A DNA stretch of 64,000 nt from Callaeas wilsoni. Taxonomy: Eukaryota; Chordata; Aves; Passeriformes; Callaeidae. Positions 1 to 13,208 of the stretch are shown here, piece after piece. The stretch is from positions 310,001 to 374,000 of the forward strand of contig VWPU01004989.1 in the NCBI GenBank assembly GCA_013398955.1. The letters run 5' to 3'. The notes beneath the pieces are model-generated. The model made no database searches. It was given only the letters and a program-made list of their open reading frames with translations, and was not told where the DNA came from. A program made the translations under genes and the position numbers. Within the stretch, counting starts at the first letter, position 1, and each line of letters begins with the position of its first letter.

Positions 1-1549
1 GTAGCTTTTTGATAACCCTCCTTCTATACGGTAGTATTTCACTGCAGAGGCAGAGCGCTTTACAGGCTCACTGCTGTGAATGAAAAAAGATGACAGTCAG
101 ATTAAAGGCTTCTAAGGAAAATTCATTTTATGTCAAGATAAAAGCTGGTGAGTTTTATTTACAGTTCTGTGTCCTTATTCAGGGCATGCATGCTAATCTG
201 GACATATGATTAGAAATGTTGAACTGAAATAGTTGCTGCTTTTCAGACCTCAACATATCTCTAACTTATGTGCATCCTTGAAGATATTCTTCATGTTACA
301 GAACACCATAGGAATAAGTCTACTGAAATCACTTCCTTTTCCTTGAAATAATATTTACAGAAAGTTCTATATCTAACACATAAATACATCCAAGGTTTTA
401 TCTGTTAAACAAAAGTCCTAAAATATTCACTCTGTATACTATCTCCCTCTTTGCTTTAATCTATAACTGCTTGCACAAATACAGTTTGTTCACAAGAAAC
501 ATTAGTTTTAAACAGACCATGTTTAGACAAACACATTGAATTTGCACCAGAGCATTCCTGGAAGTTTGACATACCTCCCTCTTTCACAGTCTTTTTCATA
601 TATTCCTACCCTTTTGTTTTACTTACAGGCAGGCTAAGATTCATACCACCCTTTACAGCATGACAAAAAATTGAGCAATACTTTACTGGTAATTCTCCGA
701 GCGCAACAGATAGACGCAGTCTCTTTCTCTCCCAAGGAAACAACAGTTAAAAGGTTGCAGAAGGGGTCTCCTGGCAAGACTTCTCAATTTTCATTTCAAA
801 CACTGCTTAGGAATTCTTTTACAATGTGTGGTATCACAGATGCCAGCAGGATCAAGACCCCAAGACTACCAAGATTATAGTTAAATAGGGATAAGCTACT
901 ACTGCAGTATAAGACTTTAAAAACTCAACAGATAAACAAACACAAAAGCAGCTGGATAAGAGACAAGAAAAATAAATATGTAGCATGTCAGCTTGCAGTG
1001 ACTTGCATCTTGTTTCTGTTGCTACTACAGAACAATTCGGAAACATGCAAATGTGTTGTACATGTATGTGAGAGATTTGGTAATGAGAAAATGCTGTCTC
1101 TCAAATATGTAGAAAGTACAAGGTTTTTGTAAAAGGTCTAATTGAAATATCTGTTTCAATAAATACTCCTCCTATATTTTTAATATCAATTTTTACTTGT
1201 CTCAGAAGCCAAAAATACATCAATGCTTAGGGAAATGCTGCTAACTACTATAAAACACGTAAGTGGCATGAGAAGTACTGTGAACTACTAAGGTGTATTA
1301 ACCAAATTTTGTCAACCATTTGTAACATATGGTATTATAATTATGTCAAATATGTTTACAAAAGACATAAACAGGTGCTAACGCTTGTGTTCCAAATGCT
1401 CACAGTACTTAACAAGACATTCTCTGGTTACGAAACTGTCCTGCAGACAAGGCAAGAAAAGGACTATAAACTAGGACCAAAAATTTTCACAGGTATCTTA
1501 AATTTCTTGTCAGACTTTTATGACACTTGCTGTTTTCAATCTAATTTTA

Positions 1550-1572
1550 TATAGACAAGATTCTTGTCTATA
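1550..1572. repeat. Perfect 11-bp palindrome (1-nt spacer)
   Basis: TATAGACAAGA is followed by a single T and then its exact reverse complement TCTTGTCTATA. The sequence is seen directly. Such a short palindrome could be chance, a cruciform-prone site or a dyad protein site; no function is inferred. Confidence 0.8.
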
Positions 1573-2395
1573 GGTATGGTCTGTAGATATAGTCAAGATT
1601 CTACATTATGCATGAAATATAAAAGCAATTTCTAAAAGGTATTATTCTTTCCAATTCATAAGGTGAATGTAGTATACATCTGCTGCTACTACTGTTATCA
1701 CTAATTATTATTACTAACATTGTGCTGGATTCTAGAGGCCCTGCCAGATGTGAGTCACAAAGCAGCTATCATATGTTCCTATACATAAACACAGAGTCTT
1801 TTATGTATACAAGACACATGTCTACAGAGTTCAAAATCTCAGAAAGATGCACAAAAATGAAACACAATGAAAAGGAAACATAATGAAATGATGAAACATC
1901 ATTTGAAGAGAAAGAGCAGTCTGGAACAGCTTTATCCAATAACAATGAGGGCTTATTTTTATAATATAGCTGCTTTATCTCTAGTAGTATAGTTGCCTGA
2001 AATATCTATTAAACCAAAATAGACATAACTTTCCAGTAATACATGAAAGATTACTGTACAAAAACAATTATTACAAAATTAATTTTCTTTTATTTGTGTT
2101 TGATCTAGAACAGTATGCATCAGATATGGCTCAGTTACAAATACCTTTTAGTATTAAGTAACAGAAAGTGTCACTATTCTTCCTAAGAAGACAGAGTGTG
2201 CAACATTATTTCAGGATGTTGAATATTTTAATTTTAAACCATTTAGATACCATGCTTGTAGGTACAATTACAAAGGCAAAGGAATGGGCTGGCTTCTCTC
2301 GCTTTAAAGAATTGCTTTAAATAAACTCTCATTGACTTTAAATAATCTCCATTATTTCAGTCTGCTGTCATTGCTTTGCTTATATCATTACCCCT

Positions 2396-2429
2396 TAGAA
2401 ATGATAAGGTATTCACCTTATCATTTCTA
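2396..2429. repeat. Perfect 15-bp inverted repeat with 4-nt loop
   Basis: TAGAAATGATAAGGT (2396-2410) and ACCTTATCATTTCTA (2415-2429) are exact reverse complements separated by ATTC. The stem is perfect but too short for a microRNA precursor, and the outer flanks do not continue the pairing. It is most simply a chance or slippage-derived hairpin; a transcript would fold here stably. Confidence 0.85.
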
Positions 2430-3618
2430 TCACCATATCACTTGTATTAAAAGGTTCCAGGTCAGGTTAAAAAAATAATAAAGTGTTTACTGTGATTATC
2501 AGGAAGTGTAAATTCTTAATTTACAACCACATAGGTCAAACTAAGGGTTTTCTACTGTGTTGATTACTTCAAGTGGCATTTTCTCACTGCTTTAAAAAAG
2601 ATTTTAAAGCATATCTAAAATAAATTGCCCCTCTCCAGTGTGGCATTCAAATATGTCTTCTGCTCAGTATTCACATGAAGCTGCTGTAAGCCTTTGTGAA
2701 ACAGGACTGACAGCACATTGTGGATTTCTAGTTTGCATTATTTAGGTGATGTAATTTGTTGTTTCCACTAGTTCCTAGTCATGTTTAGGATATGGGAAAG
2801 ATGTGGAGCTCAGTTCAAACACGGCTTGAGACAAAACAAACAGAGAATACCTGCAGAGCATACAAATATTGCCAAGGTATCTGGCTGAGGAAGTTCATTT
2901 GTCATTGCTTCACAGTGTATATCATTTACAGCTGGTTTTAAGCCCTTGTTGAGAAAAGTGATAGAACATTTGTTATATCACTCTATCACATTGTGACATT
3001 TCTGTTTAAAATTTAATAGTAGCATATTCCTCTGCAAATTGGTCATCTCAGATTTAAGCTATTACAAAATATTCAGAAGATCTTTAAACTGCTTATTAAT
3101 TGAAGCATGTGTAATTTCCTCAGCTACCTTTGAAATCACAGCCCCAGGAACAGATGAAACTATATTCTAAAACAACAAATGCAGGCAGTGCTTACCCATC
3201 CGAATGGCTGGACTGATTTACCACATGGTCTGCTTCTCTTTGTGCTATACTGGTATGATTGAGTGACAACATGGTTTTGTGCAATGTCTTTCATTGTAAC
3301 AGAACATTTTTAGCTAATCCACCATTCTCCACAAACATGTCTTCACTGCAATATTAATCTAAATCTTCCCCTAGGTGTTCCCCAGATGTTCACATCCATG
3401 AGATCCGATCCAAATGTCACGGTCATTTAAAGTGCAATCACAAAATAGAACTTTCAACCTTAATTATAACTTAGGTAAACTGGCTGAAAGATTTATGATG
3501 GTTGACAATCTGTAAACTGCTCCTCTTAATTCAAAATGCATTTCTGAACATAGAGGCAATGGACTTTCTGTCAAGACTGTAAAAGGCACAAAATTTAATT
3601 CAATTTCACTTCCTTCAC

Positions 3619-3835
3619 CTATAACTATATTGCATAAAACCAGCTGCAGCAAAGGTGCATCTCCTTCAGCAGCCTGTTCCATAGCTCTTGGTCATCGTTG
3701 CCATCTCTCAGGTCAAGCAGCAGCCCCATCCATCTCCACTGGCTATGCTCGTGGGGACCAAGAAGAGTCCGTTGCCAGCGGCTTGAGCTAAGTTCTGCCT
3801 TTGCTTCGTTGTGTGTGACACCTTTGCCGCGCTGC
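3619..3835 (-). other. Isolated GC/CpG-rich, exon-like block (hypothetical)
   Basis: This 217-bp block is clearly richer in G+C than its surroundings and holds about seven CpGs, while the flanks have almost none. On the minus strand it is preceded by a good acceptor: a pyrimidine-rich tract (CTCCTTTTGTCTGTTGCTTC) followed by AG at 3837-3836. It ends near a donor-like TAG|GTGAAG (GT at 3618-3617). One minus frame is open from 3834 to a stop at 3627-3625, about 69 codons rich in Arg, Leu, Trp and Glu. I recognise no domain. Alternatives are a non-coding RNA exon, a processed-pseudogene fragment, or an unrecognised repeat with unusual composition. The splice sites are my reading; splicing itself is inferred. 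Confidence 0.22.
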
Positions 3836-6800
3836 CTGAAGCAACAGACAAAAGGAGTATAACGTATAGAGCAATACATTCATTGTGCCAATAGGAACTC
3901 AAAAGAAGCTGCTTAAGATTCCAGACAGTGTTAAATTTTAAATTGGAAACCGCTTTTACCCAGACCTGGGTAACTAAAAAAAACAGACAGGTTGTAATAT
4001 TCTGTAACATGAAATATTTTGAATATTTTACAAATACAAAATGATTTGTCATCATGACATCCATTCTTAAGGTGGCAGGAAATTTTAGTTGCATGCATTC
4101 ATAGGAGATCATTCAGATATCATCAAAATGCATTTACTTTCTTCTGAATTTGAAAAATGTTCTTATTTTTGAATAGAAAATAAGAATAAGGAGGAGAAAA
4201 TCTACTCTTTACTAGGAATCACAAAGGAAACAAAAAAAATAGAATGGAGAAAATTAACTCATCTATATATGAATCTTTCTATATTTTTTCTTGAGAAGCT
4301 CTTTCTCCTTTCAAGACATAGTATTTAATTTTAGATCAAACTAAAGAAAAAACACAGGTTTTTGCAGTAAAAGTTAAACTTTATTTTTTAAAATATTGTT
4401 CATTAAAACTAATCCATGTGATATAAAATATCATTCCACTCTTCCTACTAAATTACTTCTTTGAGAACTGAATAGATTACACATACAAACATTGATTAGT
4501 TCATAGCAATTACCCAATATTTTTAAAAGACTTTAAGGAATAACTAAATTAATGGTTTTTTAAATTACCTAAAGCACTGAAGGAAATGTGTAGGAAAAAA
4601 TGTTATCAAAAATCATCCAATATTATAAAGCCAAAGTTTATCATCTGTCTTTCTCTCAACAGCATTAAACATTTTTAACAGATGACAGTATTGTAAAGGT
4701 GAAACTAAGAGTATAAAAAAAAGAAAATCAGGAAGATCAAAGAGATGAAACTGCAGGATAGGTGGAGGAGCAGATAATAACTGTCTGGAATACTAGAGTG
4801 GAGGTGAGTATTCATATAAACAAATAGGCACTAATATTTTGGGGGAAGACCCACAAAATCGAAGTATTTTTGACTAATATTATTTTTAGCATGAGTAACT
4901 TTTTGGTCAGTCCTGGGTATTTCAATAAACACCAAAATGCAGACATTGTACGCTGCATTAGCACATGCTATAGACATTCTCTCCACAGCAGAGAACAAAT
5001 GAGGTAAATGTATACCCTAAGTGTATTCTCAACTAGCTCTGGTTCAAGCCTGAATTTTATCCAAGAAGAAGCATGAGAGTTTCTCTCTGAATTTTTTTTT
5101 TTTCCCACAGAAATTGCCTTTAGGTTTTTACACCTCAGCCTTCACACAGACAAGTGATCTCCCTTGCTTTCCCTCTCTCTGTCTCTCCCTCGCTCTCTCC
5201 TGCTACGTGCATTGCAAAGTAACTTTTTCAGGCTGATGTTCTTAGTATATTTTACCTCTGAGACTGGCACATTAGTAGATGTCAAATGGCCCAAGTCACA
5301 AAGCATTTCTCATAGTCCTATTTGGCTGAGTCTAACCTACACCAGCACACTTTCACAGAAGCCATTTCAGAGACAATTCCTCAGACAGCCAACCTGCATT
5401 TAAACTGATCCCTCTGGTCAACTAGGAGAAAAAAACAGGGGAAAAATAAACACTCTGGTTGCTCTGGCAGGCTGGTTGCCTACCACACTTATTACTTTCT
5501 CAAATTCCTTTGAGAACTGTCTTATTTTATTTTCCGTTTAGCTCAAGATGAGAATTTCCCATTTTTAGAGGGTTATTTTTCCCACTGATATAAAAGCTTC
5601 CCTCTGCCAACAGGATATTTTTACACTATAATATTCCTGTAAAGAAACTCATATAGTCTTCCCATATGTTTCAAATAACAAATTATCATTGCAATTTAAT
5701 ACCTGACATTATATAAGTGTATCTGGAATTTCCAAGAGAAAAAAGGGTGTTGTTTCACTGCTGTCTGAAGCCTGTTGTAATCTCAGGCCATAAGATGACA
5801 AGCTGATCTTAACAGTCACACACACAAAACATTAGCAGTCTACTATTCTTCCCTCCCTACCAGATGTCTGGAAGTTGCTGTAGTATTAGGAATTTGCACG
5901 TTGTAGCAAATAATTGTCTCATGTTTTCACAGGAAAAATTTCTATAATTAGCTCAATTAAATTCCACTTAAAAGATATGAATATCAGCCTAAAAGATATG
6001 AAATTGAGGAGAAAAGAAAGTCAGAGGACAACCAGGGCATGGCAGGGAATACAAGCAGCTTTGCCAGTGACTTTTCTTTAAATGTCCCTTCCAGTCTTTC
6101 AGGAATGCCCAAATATCCCACATTTCTTTGCTTTCATATGGAGATATAATGAGTATTTTCACCTGCTTTCTCTTACACATAAACAATTTTCAGGTTAAAT
6201 TGGTGAAAGTCAAAGGGTGACAGCAAATATAGAAACTGGACTTATGCAAACACAAAACTTTTCATCCCGGTGAACATAAAAATTTATAAATGTACTCCTC
6301 ACAATACAAATGAGAACCAGGCAGATGGGAAACTTTTCAAAACTAAGGGTGAAAAAAATCAGGACGACTGCATATCTGTAGAATACAGATTTCAATAAAA
6401 CATCTGATTTTTCCTTCTTCACGCACTCCTAGTTTTGACAAAATGTCACTAGAAGAATTTAAGTAATAGTAGTTCATAACCAACAAAATGTCTTGTTTTC
6501 CCGAACCACTGAGCATATATTGAATTTTAAAAAAAGGTTTTTAATCCAATTAATGAAAAAATATTAAATTATATGTTAATTATATTTACACATAATTATA
6601 TGCTCAAATAAAAATGTGATAAATAAAAACTAATATATTTAACTTTTGTTGCTGCATGACTTCAAAAATTTTAATTATGAAGCTGAAGGAAAAAATATAA
6701 AGTTCTATTCAGAAAATTTCAACATGAAATATTTTAACTTCAACTATTTTCCTTTTCTTTTCACTATTCTTTGAGTTCTAGTCTGTGATCTCACTTTGGA

Positions 6801-9800
6801 TAAGAACCATTCTTTCTAACTTTTCTAAGTCTACTAAATCAATTTTGAGATGGAATGACAAATGCATCACTCAATATTTTACATTTGAGTGCATCGTTGT
6901 CTTATAAACCAATTTTCAGAACTGTGCTTTCTGCTTAATTCTTTTCCTAATGATTCCTGACACTGTATTAGATTTTTGAGGCACAGCTGAATTTTGACCT
7001 CATGTTTTCAAAGAAGACTCTGCAATAATTCTGTTAATGTTGATTTAAACAGCAGGATGTACATAAAATTAGTAGTTCAGCACTTTCATAATTGGTTCTC
7101 CTTAGCTTGCATGTTACCCACTTTCAGTGCTTTCCTACCAATCATTGTATTGATTTTTTTCTAAAATCTCTTATGTAAGATTAATTTAATATTATTCTTG
7201 ATATCCATTTTATGTACAGAATTATTCTAGTGCAGAAGCATCTTAATTTATAGATATAATTTCCCTATCATTTAAAATAATTGAAAATTATTATTACACT
7301 CTTTAAAAAAAGTTTTAGATGCAGCTCAAAATATGTCTTGATTTAAAAAAAATACTTTTTGTTAACCTGCCAAAATTTGTACTCTTTTAAATTAGACAAG
7401 ATTCCCACTTTTCAATAGAAGCAAAATATTTCAGCTCTGCTGTTAACACAGTAAACACTTTTATTCCTCAGAGAGTCTATTGATCACTTTATATTTTTAC
7501 CATGTCTATAAAATAGAATTTTTGAACAAACTTTATACTGTCTGTGAATGTTTTACCTTCTCAGTTCTTTATTTAACTTGTTCTCTTATGTTTTTAAGTA
7601 ATTAATATAAACATTTTCCTGTAATTTTCAATTTCCACATTAAATTTGCTGGTTTGGGTTTATGTACTTTTATATTCCTACTCAGGTGTTACAACTCTGA
7701 TTCCCCAAAAGCTGCATGAAGCAATTCTAGACACACGTCCTGTGCACAACAAAAAAGTAAATCAAGACTCATGTCCTCTATTGCTCACTAACTGACCAGT
7801 TTTTCCAATAAGTAAACATTCAAGAGATCTAAAACATAGAGTTTGCATCACATATATTTTGTTACAGAGTCAGCAGAGGAATAAGCAAAGTCTCCTGGTA
7901 CAATTAATTTTCTGCCTTAACCATACTCTATATGTCCCTTAGCATCTCATGGTTACTGTTACCATCCGCCCAATACAGCCTAAAACCATATTTTTATCCT
8001 TTGGTGTGGCATTTAGACCTACTGTGATTGTGTTAAATTTTGAAAAACTCATCTTGCTTATTTTTCATAGTCTATATGACATCATTACTCTAGGTGCTCC
8101 AAATGCTTCATTGGAACATGTTTCATATTGCTTGTGGGCTCCATAAATATATACAGCAATCTGGCCGAATAAAAACAATGTCAGCTTCTCAGCAGAATAT
8201 TTTCCCCTCTTTTACTTCAAAGCTAACAATTCCTGTTCTTCTTCCCAGCCACTCTGAAAATCATCTCATCTTGGACTTAGAGTTCTGAACCATGTCTTCT
8301 CAGAAAAGCATTGCCAACTTTGACTACTTTGTTTCTGTGATCTTCAATAAATCAGTTGCTGCAAACTATTAAAAGTAAAATACAACTGGATTTATGGAGC
8401 AACAGGAGACTGGATAAAATAATATTCCCAGATTTAAAGTAATTAAGAACCAAAGAAAAAAAATCAAAAAGTAAAGTAGTTCGAAAAATTTTGCTTCTTC
8501 ATGTGACAAGACAATCTTACTTATACCATCCATAGTCACAGGTATCTCTTGGAGAGGATCTGTAAGCAGGTAATTCCTGCTTTGTTGATTTTCTGGGTAC
8601 CTCCAGGCATTAGCTATTGGCTGGGCATTTGGTTACTCAAGCCATTCTGTGCTGTAGATGTGTAAGAGGCAACTAAATCAGAATTTTTTAATCACAGTTC
8701 TGAACATGCTGCTTGAAGTATCTTAGATCCATTTCTTTCCCACCTAGCCATACGGCTCTGCTCAGGTATGTTTCTACCTTTTCCTAAAACATTAGCACAA
8801 ATCTCTTAATGCCTGTACCTGGGACAATAGTGTTCTAGACTAAATTTTTCAATCTATATGAAGAAAAATGTTTATATTAGTGAAGGATTCAAAATAAGGT
8901 GGTCTAGTAAGGCCTACTACAAACACACAAAGTATTTTGTGTCTCACAGAAGCAGTGCAATGAAGAGGCTGATATTTGGTCTTCTTTTGAATAGCAGTTT
9001 CTTTCTTATGTTACTTCAAAGCTAAAGACCAATTAAAGGATATCGATTTCCCATGCTTCAGTGTAGGTCCTACACTTCAGGAAAAAGACACCAGATATTG
9101 CAATTCCAAAAGAGATATTTGAGTAGTTATAATTTAATTATGTACTTCATTCTTGAGACAAATAATTAATTCCCCATGGAAATAACAATTTTTTTAATTA
9201 TTTTTTTTACTATTAACAAACAATGTAGTAAGTTTTAGAGGCATAATATAATACAGAGTTTACAAAAAAGGTCAGTTTCCAGCAGATGTCTTCCATATGG
9301 ATGCAACACTCGAAATAATCAGTATACAAACACCATCATTTCTCTAAGTAGCAATTTTAAATTCAGCTTTGATATCATGTAAATTTTTACTCAGTTCTCA
9401 GATTTTATGACTGCTTAAAAAAACACTTGTTAAAAACAAGATCAGATATATTCTATGAGTCCAGAAAAAAAAGTCAAAAACTAATGTCAGAAATTATGCT
9501 TTGAGCAGCCCTTCTTCTATTGGAGTTTCTGGTTGAACTTTAAAATGTTACAAAAAATATGTATTTCAAGCTTTGTCTTTCTATGTGACATTAAAAAAGA
9601 TTATTACCTTTTCAAATTGATTTGCTATTAATCAGAAAAAGACCTTTCCACACAAAGGTTCTGATAAGACTCGTATTAGTCAAGCATGCACACATTTCAT
9701 GCTCATTTCTTACTCTGCCAAGGACATAAAATGTGTAAAAAATACCATTGCAAACAACCTTTGACACTCACACCTTTTATGATTTTTTTCAAGACAACAA

Positions 9801-10508
9801 CAACAAAAACCCAGTTTGAACTAGTTATTGAAATGATGACATGTAAATATAAATAACTGTGTGTTTTTAATAAAGACAGTCTGCGGGGAGGAGTGGTGGA
9901 TGGGGACAAACCAAGTTCTCTGCAAAACACATGCTGCTCGTTAAGAAACCACCTAACAATTATGGCTACATCTGCTGTCTGCTTTACTGTTCTGTATCTG
10001 TCAATCCAAACAGGTGCATCACGAGCCCCTCTTCAATAAGGAGTGTGGACTAACAATCGCCAGAAATATGTCAGTGTTAAAGGTTTTTCTTTTTCGAGAG
10101 TTCTAATTTGGAATGAAAATCAGGAATGCTTTTGTTTGCCGAAGACTAGATCACGTAAAGCTGAATTACTAACAGCTCTCAGAGCAGAGTTCACATTTGG
10201 GGTTACCTGCATTCATTCAAAAGACTTCTGCAAAAATAAAGGTATTTTCCATTTCATGTGTGGTTTAAGCTCAATACAACTATGCTAGATTTGAATAGAT
10301 TATGTTGTATCCTAACCTGACCATGGTCAGAAATTCCTATAGCAATTTTATGAACTACAATAAATTAAATAATTTCTTTATTTCTGCAACTCATTTTACC
10401 TAGATATAAAATCTTTTCTTTTAAAATATTGAGTATATTTTATGTTATACTATTCTTAATATCACAATTTGTTTTACTTCATGGTCATTGCTGTTGCTAG
10501 TAAGAAAA
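3836..10508. other. AT-rich non-coding DNA, no gene supported
   Basis: No recognisable coding sequence or interspersed repeat was seen. It includes a very AT-rich stretch around 6530-6650 with repeated AATTATAT motifs. A minus-strand open frame of 134 codons (3708-4112) overlaps the exon-like block but has an unconvincing, hydrophobic and low-information product. Confidence 0.6.
5168..5202. repeat. CT-rich microsatellite-like tract
   Basis: A short imperfect (CT)n/(CTCC)n pyrimidine tract, seen directly, interrupted by G. It is probably polymorphic in length. Confidence 0.65.
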
Positions 10509-11044
10509 TTTCATGGTTTAACCCAGTGAGAATCTAAGCCACTACTCCCCTTCCAGCCGAATGGAGGAGAGAATCAGAAAGGTAAAACTGAGAAAACTCA
10601 TGGGTTGAGATAAAGACTAGTTAACAGGTAAAGTAAAAGCTACACATGCAAGGAAAGAAAACCAAGGAATTCTTTCACCACTTTTCATGAGCAGGCGTGT
10701 GGCTCCATCATATGCAACAACGCCATTGCTCTGACCGTCGCTCCCTTCTTTCTTCTTCCCCCAGGTTTACTACTGAGAGTAACTCCATATGGTCTAGGAT
10801 ATCCCTGTGGTCAGCTGGGGCCAGCTGCCATGGCTGTGTCTCCTCCCAACCCTCTGTGCATCCTCAGTCTCCTGGCTGGTGAGGTGGGACGAGGAGAAGG
10901 AAAGACCTTGACTCCTTGGAAGCACTGCTCAGCAGTAAGAAACATCTCTGTGTTATCAACACTGTTTTCAGTACAAACCCAAAACAGAGCCCCATAATAA
11001 AAACTGTGAAGAAATTTAACTTTATCCCACCTCAAACCAGGACA
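10509..11044 (-). mobile_element. Solo ERV LTR, avian type A, copy 1
   Basis: An approximately 535-bp segment matches a well-known avian endogenous-retrovirus LTR read on the minus strand. On the plus strand it begins CATGGTTTAACCC and ends AAACCAGGACA, the complement of the familiar start (TGTCCTGGTTT) and end of this LTR. Inside it carries the 'GGGTTGAGATAAAGA' block (about 10603) and the 'GTGTCTCCTCCCAACCC' block (about 10836). A second copy at 54956-55463 shares both blocks in the same order and orientation. Flanks GAAAA (10504-10508) and GAAAC (11045-11049) could be a decayed 5-bp target duplication. No gag, pol or env remains next to it, so it is a solo LTR left by LTR-LTR recombination. 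Family identity is from memory; the exact subfamily is not known. Confidence 0.75.
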
Positions 11045-12339
11045 GAAACTAATTTCTGTGGTGGATAAATTATTCTGTGCAATCTGTAGGCCTAGATGTA
11101 ATTTTGGTTTTATTTGTTAATAGCAAAAAAATCTTTGTGAGTCCATGGAAGACTTATATATATGTAATGACATGATCTGCCCAGTATTTTATAAAGTGTT
11201 TGAGGAGCTATTGGGATAAAATTAAGTACATAAGATTTATTTGTTTAGATGCTTAAGAATTTGAAGTGGTTTAACATTTCTCCCAGCTTTATGAGCTCAC
11301 TTGATTGAAGCGTGAAAAGTTAAATATCCTGAAAAATTCCAATAGTCTCTCTAATTAGCAAATGCTCCTTACAGGGATGGGAGATGACTGCTGTGCTTTA
11401 AGTATTGCTATTAATTATAATGTTAGCTGAATATTTGTAATCACTTCAAAATTAACCTTTGTATCCTCAAGAGATTCTTCTTTCTAAGAGTCATTCAGAA
11501 CCTGAGAGAGAAACTAATTAGTCAATGACTGATAAGTGCAGAAAGAACACAAATTAATTCTTTGTTTACTGCTTTATGGTTGTACTGCATAACTGGTATT
11601 GAAATTAAAATTGGTTTTATATTGTAAAAAGAAAACTACATAATCCTTGAATAAAAATATTATTTTAGTGATGGTGACATTTCATTAATGTTGTCTATTC
11701 CTTGGCAATTCAGAGGAAGCCTTCTCGTAGGTCTTGGACAAGAAATTTTCTGCATCTCGTGACAGAGTCCAGTTTTGAAACACACATATTGTGAAGCATG
11801 GAGAAACACATTTAATGTGGAATAGCTGAGTTTCAGCACAGCTTCAGACAACTCCATTTGCCAAAGTCTTGTGTCCTTAACATTCACTGGCTGCATCTTG
11901 ATGAACAAGGCATTGACTAATGATGTCTTCCTCTCAAAAAGATACCCAAGGTCATTCCATTAATCTAATAATATTAGCATGTAACAGATTCAATTAAAAT
12001 CTATGAGATTGTTATCATGTGATATACAATAAACTTATAAAATAGATTTATACTATTTGGATTTAAAGCTCTAGGAAAAAACCCACAAGTTTCTACTAGC
12101 TGATATGACCCACAGTCCTGTGCAACATGAGTTAACCCTGCAATCAGGGTTGCACAGATGGAAACCTAAGTGCAGGACCATCTTTGCAGATCTTAAAAGA
12201 CCTCAGCTGAAAGATTGTTTCACACTTTCATTCTCTTACCATGCATGCTATCATTCTCCTGCGATGCTCTTTTATCATAACTATTTCAAAATTTCTTAAT
12301 ATATGGTAATTTATTCCAAATTATCATTTTGGTGTGATT
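11045..12339. other. Unique-looking non-coding DNA
   Basis: AT-rich with no open frame of note and no recognised repeat. It separates the LTR from a CR1 fragment. Confidence 0.6.
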
Positions 12340-12410
12340 CTTGGGGTGTCCTGCACAGAGACTTGATGATCCTGATGGGTCCCTTCCAACTGAGGATATT
12401 CTATAATTCT
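12340..12410 (+). mobile_element. CR1 LINE 3'-end fragment
   Basis: About 70 bp carry the diagnostic CR1 3' region: CTTGGGGTGTCCTG, then a GATGATCCTGATGGGTC block, CCCTTCCAACT and a degenerate ATTCTATAATTCT end. CR1 is the dominant avian LINE; copies are severely 5'-truncated and end in an 8-bp repeat instead of poly(A). This copy keeps only the last part of the element and no coding sequence. Confidence 0.88.
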
Positions 12411-13208
12411 AAAAAGTAACATTATAGTAGGTCTGTTAGATCAATTTACAAAAAGGTCAGAGTATCCTAGTAACGGTCCTAAACAATTTTTATACTTCCT
12501 TTCTACACTAGCTAACACAACTATTTGTAATTTGATTCTAATTTTCTGATAGAAAAATTACATAAACGATTAGGTTTATAGTAGGAGGTGTAAGACTGTA
12601 CATCTGCTGCCTGGGCAGATAATGTTTTCACTGTGATCTTTTCTGAACAGATATTAACATATTGAGAAGTCTTTAGTGCAGTGAAGTTGGTGGCATAGAT
12701 TTCTGCCAACCGTTCATAGGAAACTCGAGTATTTTTTGTCGGGTGGTCTGTTATAGAGTTATTCTGCCTTTTGCTCTCCACTAAGGAGCTCACAACCCTA
12801 CAGCTGTCCCTCAAGAAATGCATACACAGGCCACAGTTGGCCCCCTTGAGACGAGCAGCTGATAGTCTGTCACAAGGCAAAGCAAAACTCAGCTGCTAAC
12901 TAGTACAATTTAACTTACCTATTAGAATTTCGCCAGGTCTACCAGAAAGGATTTTCTGCAGCTCTGAAGAAGTTAATAACCAATTAATGAGCATAGTGCT
13001 GATCTTTTTTCCAAGTGCTGAACCTGCTCTGCTCCTTCCAGCCTCTCAGCTCAGTCCTTGGCTGCTGCACAGGACTTCACATTTCATGACTCAAATTCCA
13101 ACATCTGTGGTTTGCTTTTGCATGTCTGCTTTCATATATCATGCTTTTTTAAAATTCCTCTTTCTGTCCTGGACACCAGAATTTATCCACAGACTAGTTA
13201 CAAGCAAA
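12411..13208. other. Unique-looking non-coding DNA
   Basis: No repeat recognised. A minus-strand open frame of 119 codons (12521-12880) lies here. It has no recognisable motif and I treat it as chance. Confidence 0.55.

Larger units (their letters stand above)
1..3618. other. AT-rich non-coding DNA, no gene supported
   Basis: All six frames are frequently interrupted. The longest open frames here (under 85 codons) have no recognisable domain and no favourable start context. I recognise no interspersed repeat. Two short perfect inverted repeats inside it are listed separately. A minus-strand stretch at 3196-3294 ends in a splice-donor-like site and is discussed as a finding. Confidence 0.6.

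Noticed and set aside
3708..4112. 134-codon minus-strand open frame
   Set aside because: Most of it runs through AT-rich DNA upstream of the exon-like block. The product has no recognisable feature, and the block's better frame is a different one.
12521..12880. 119-codon minus-strand open frame
   Set aside because: No domain, no splice-site support and no start context worth noting.
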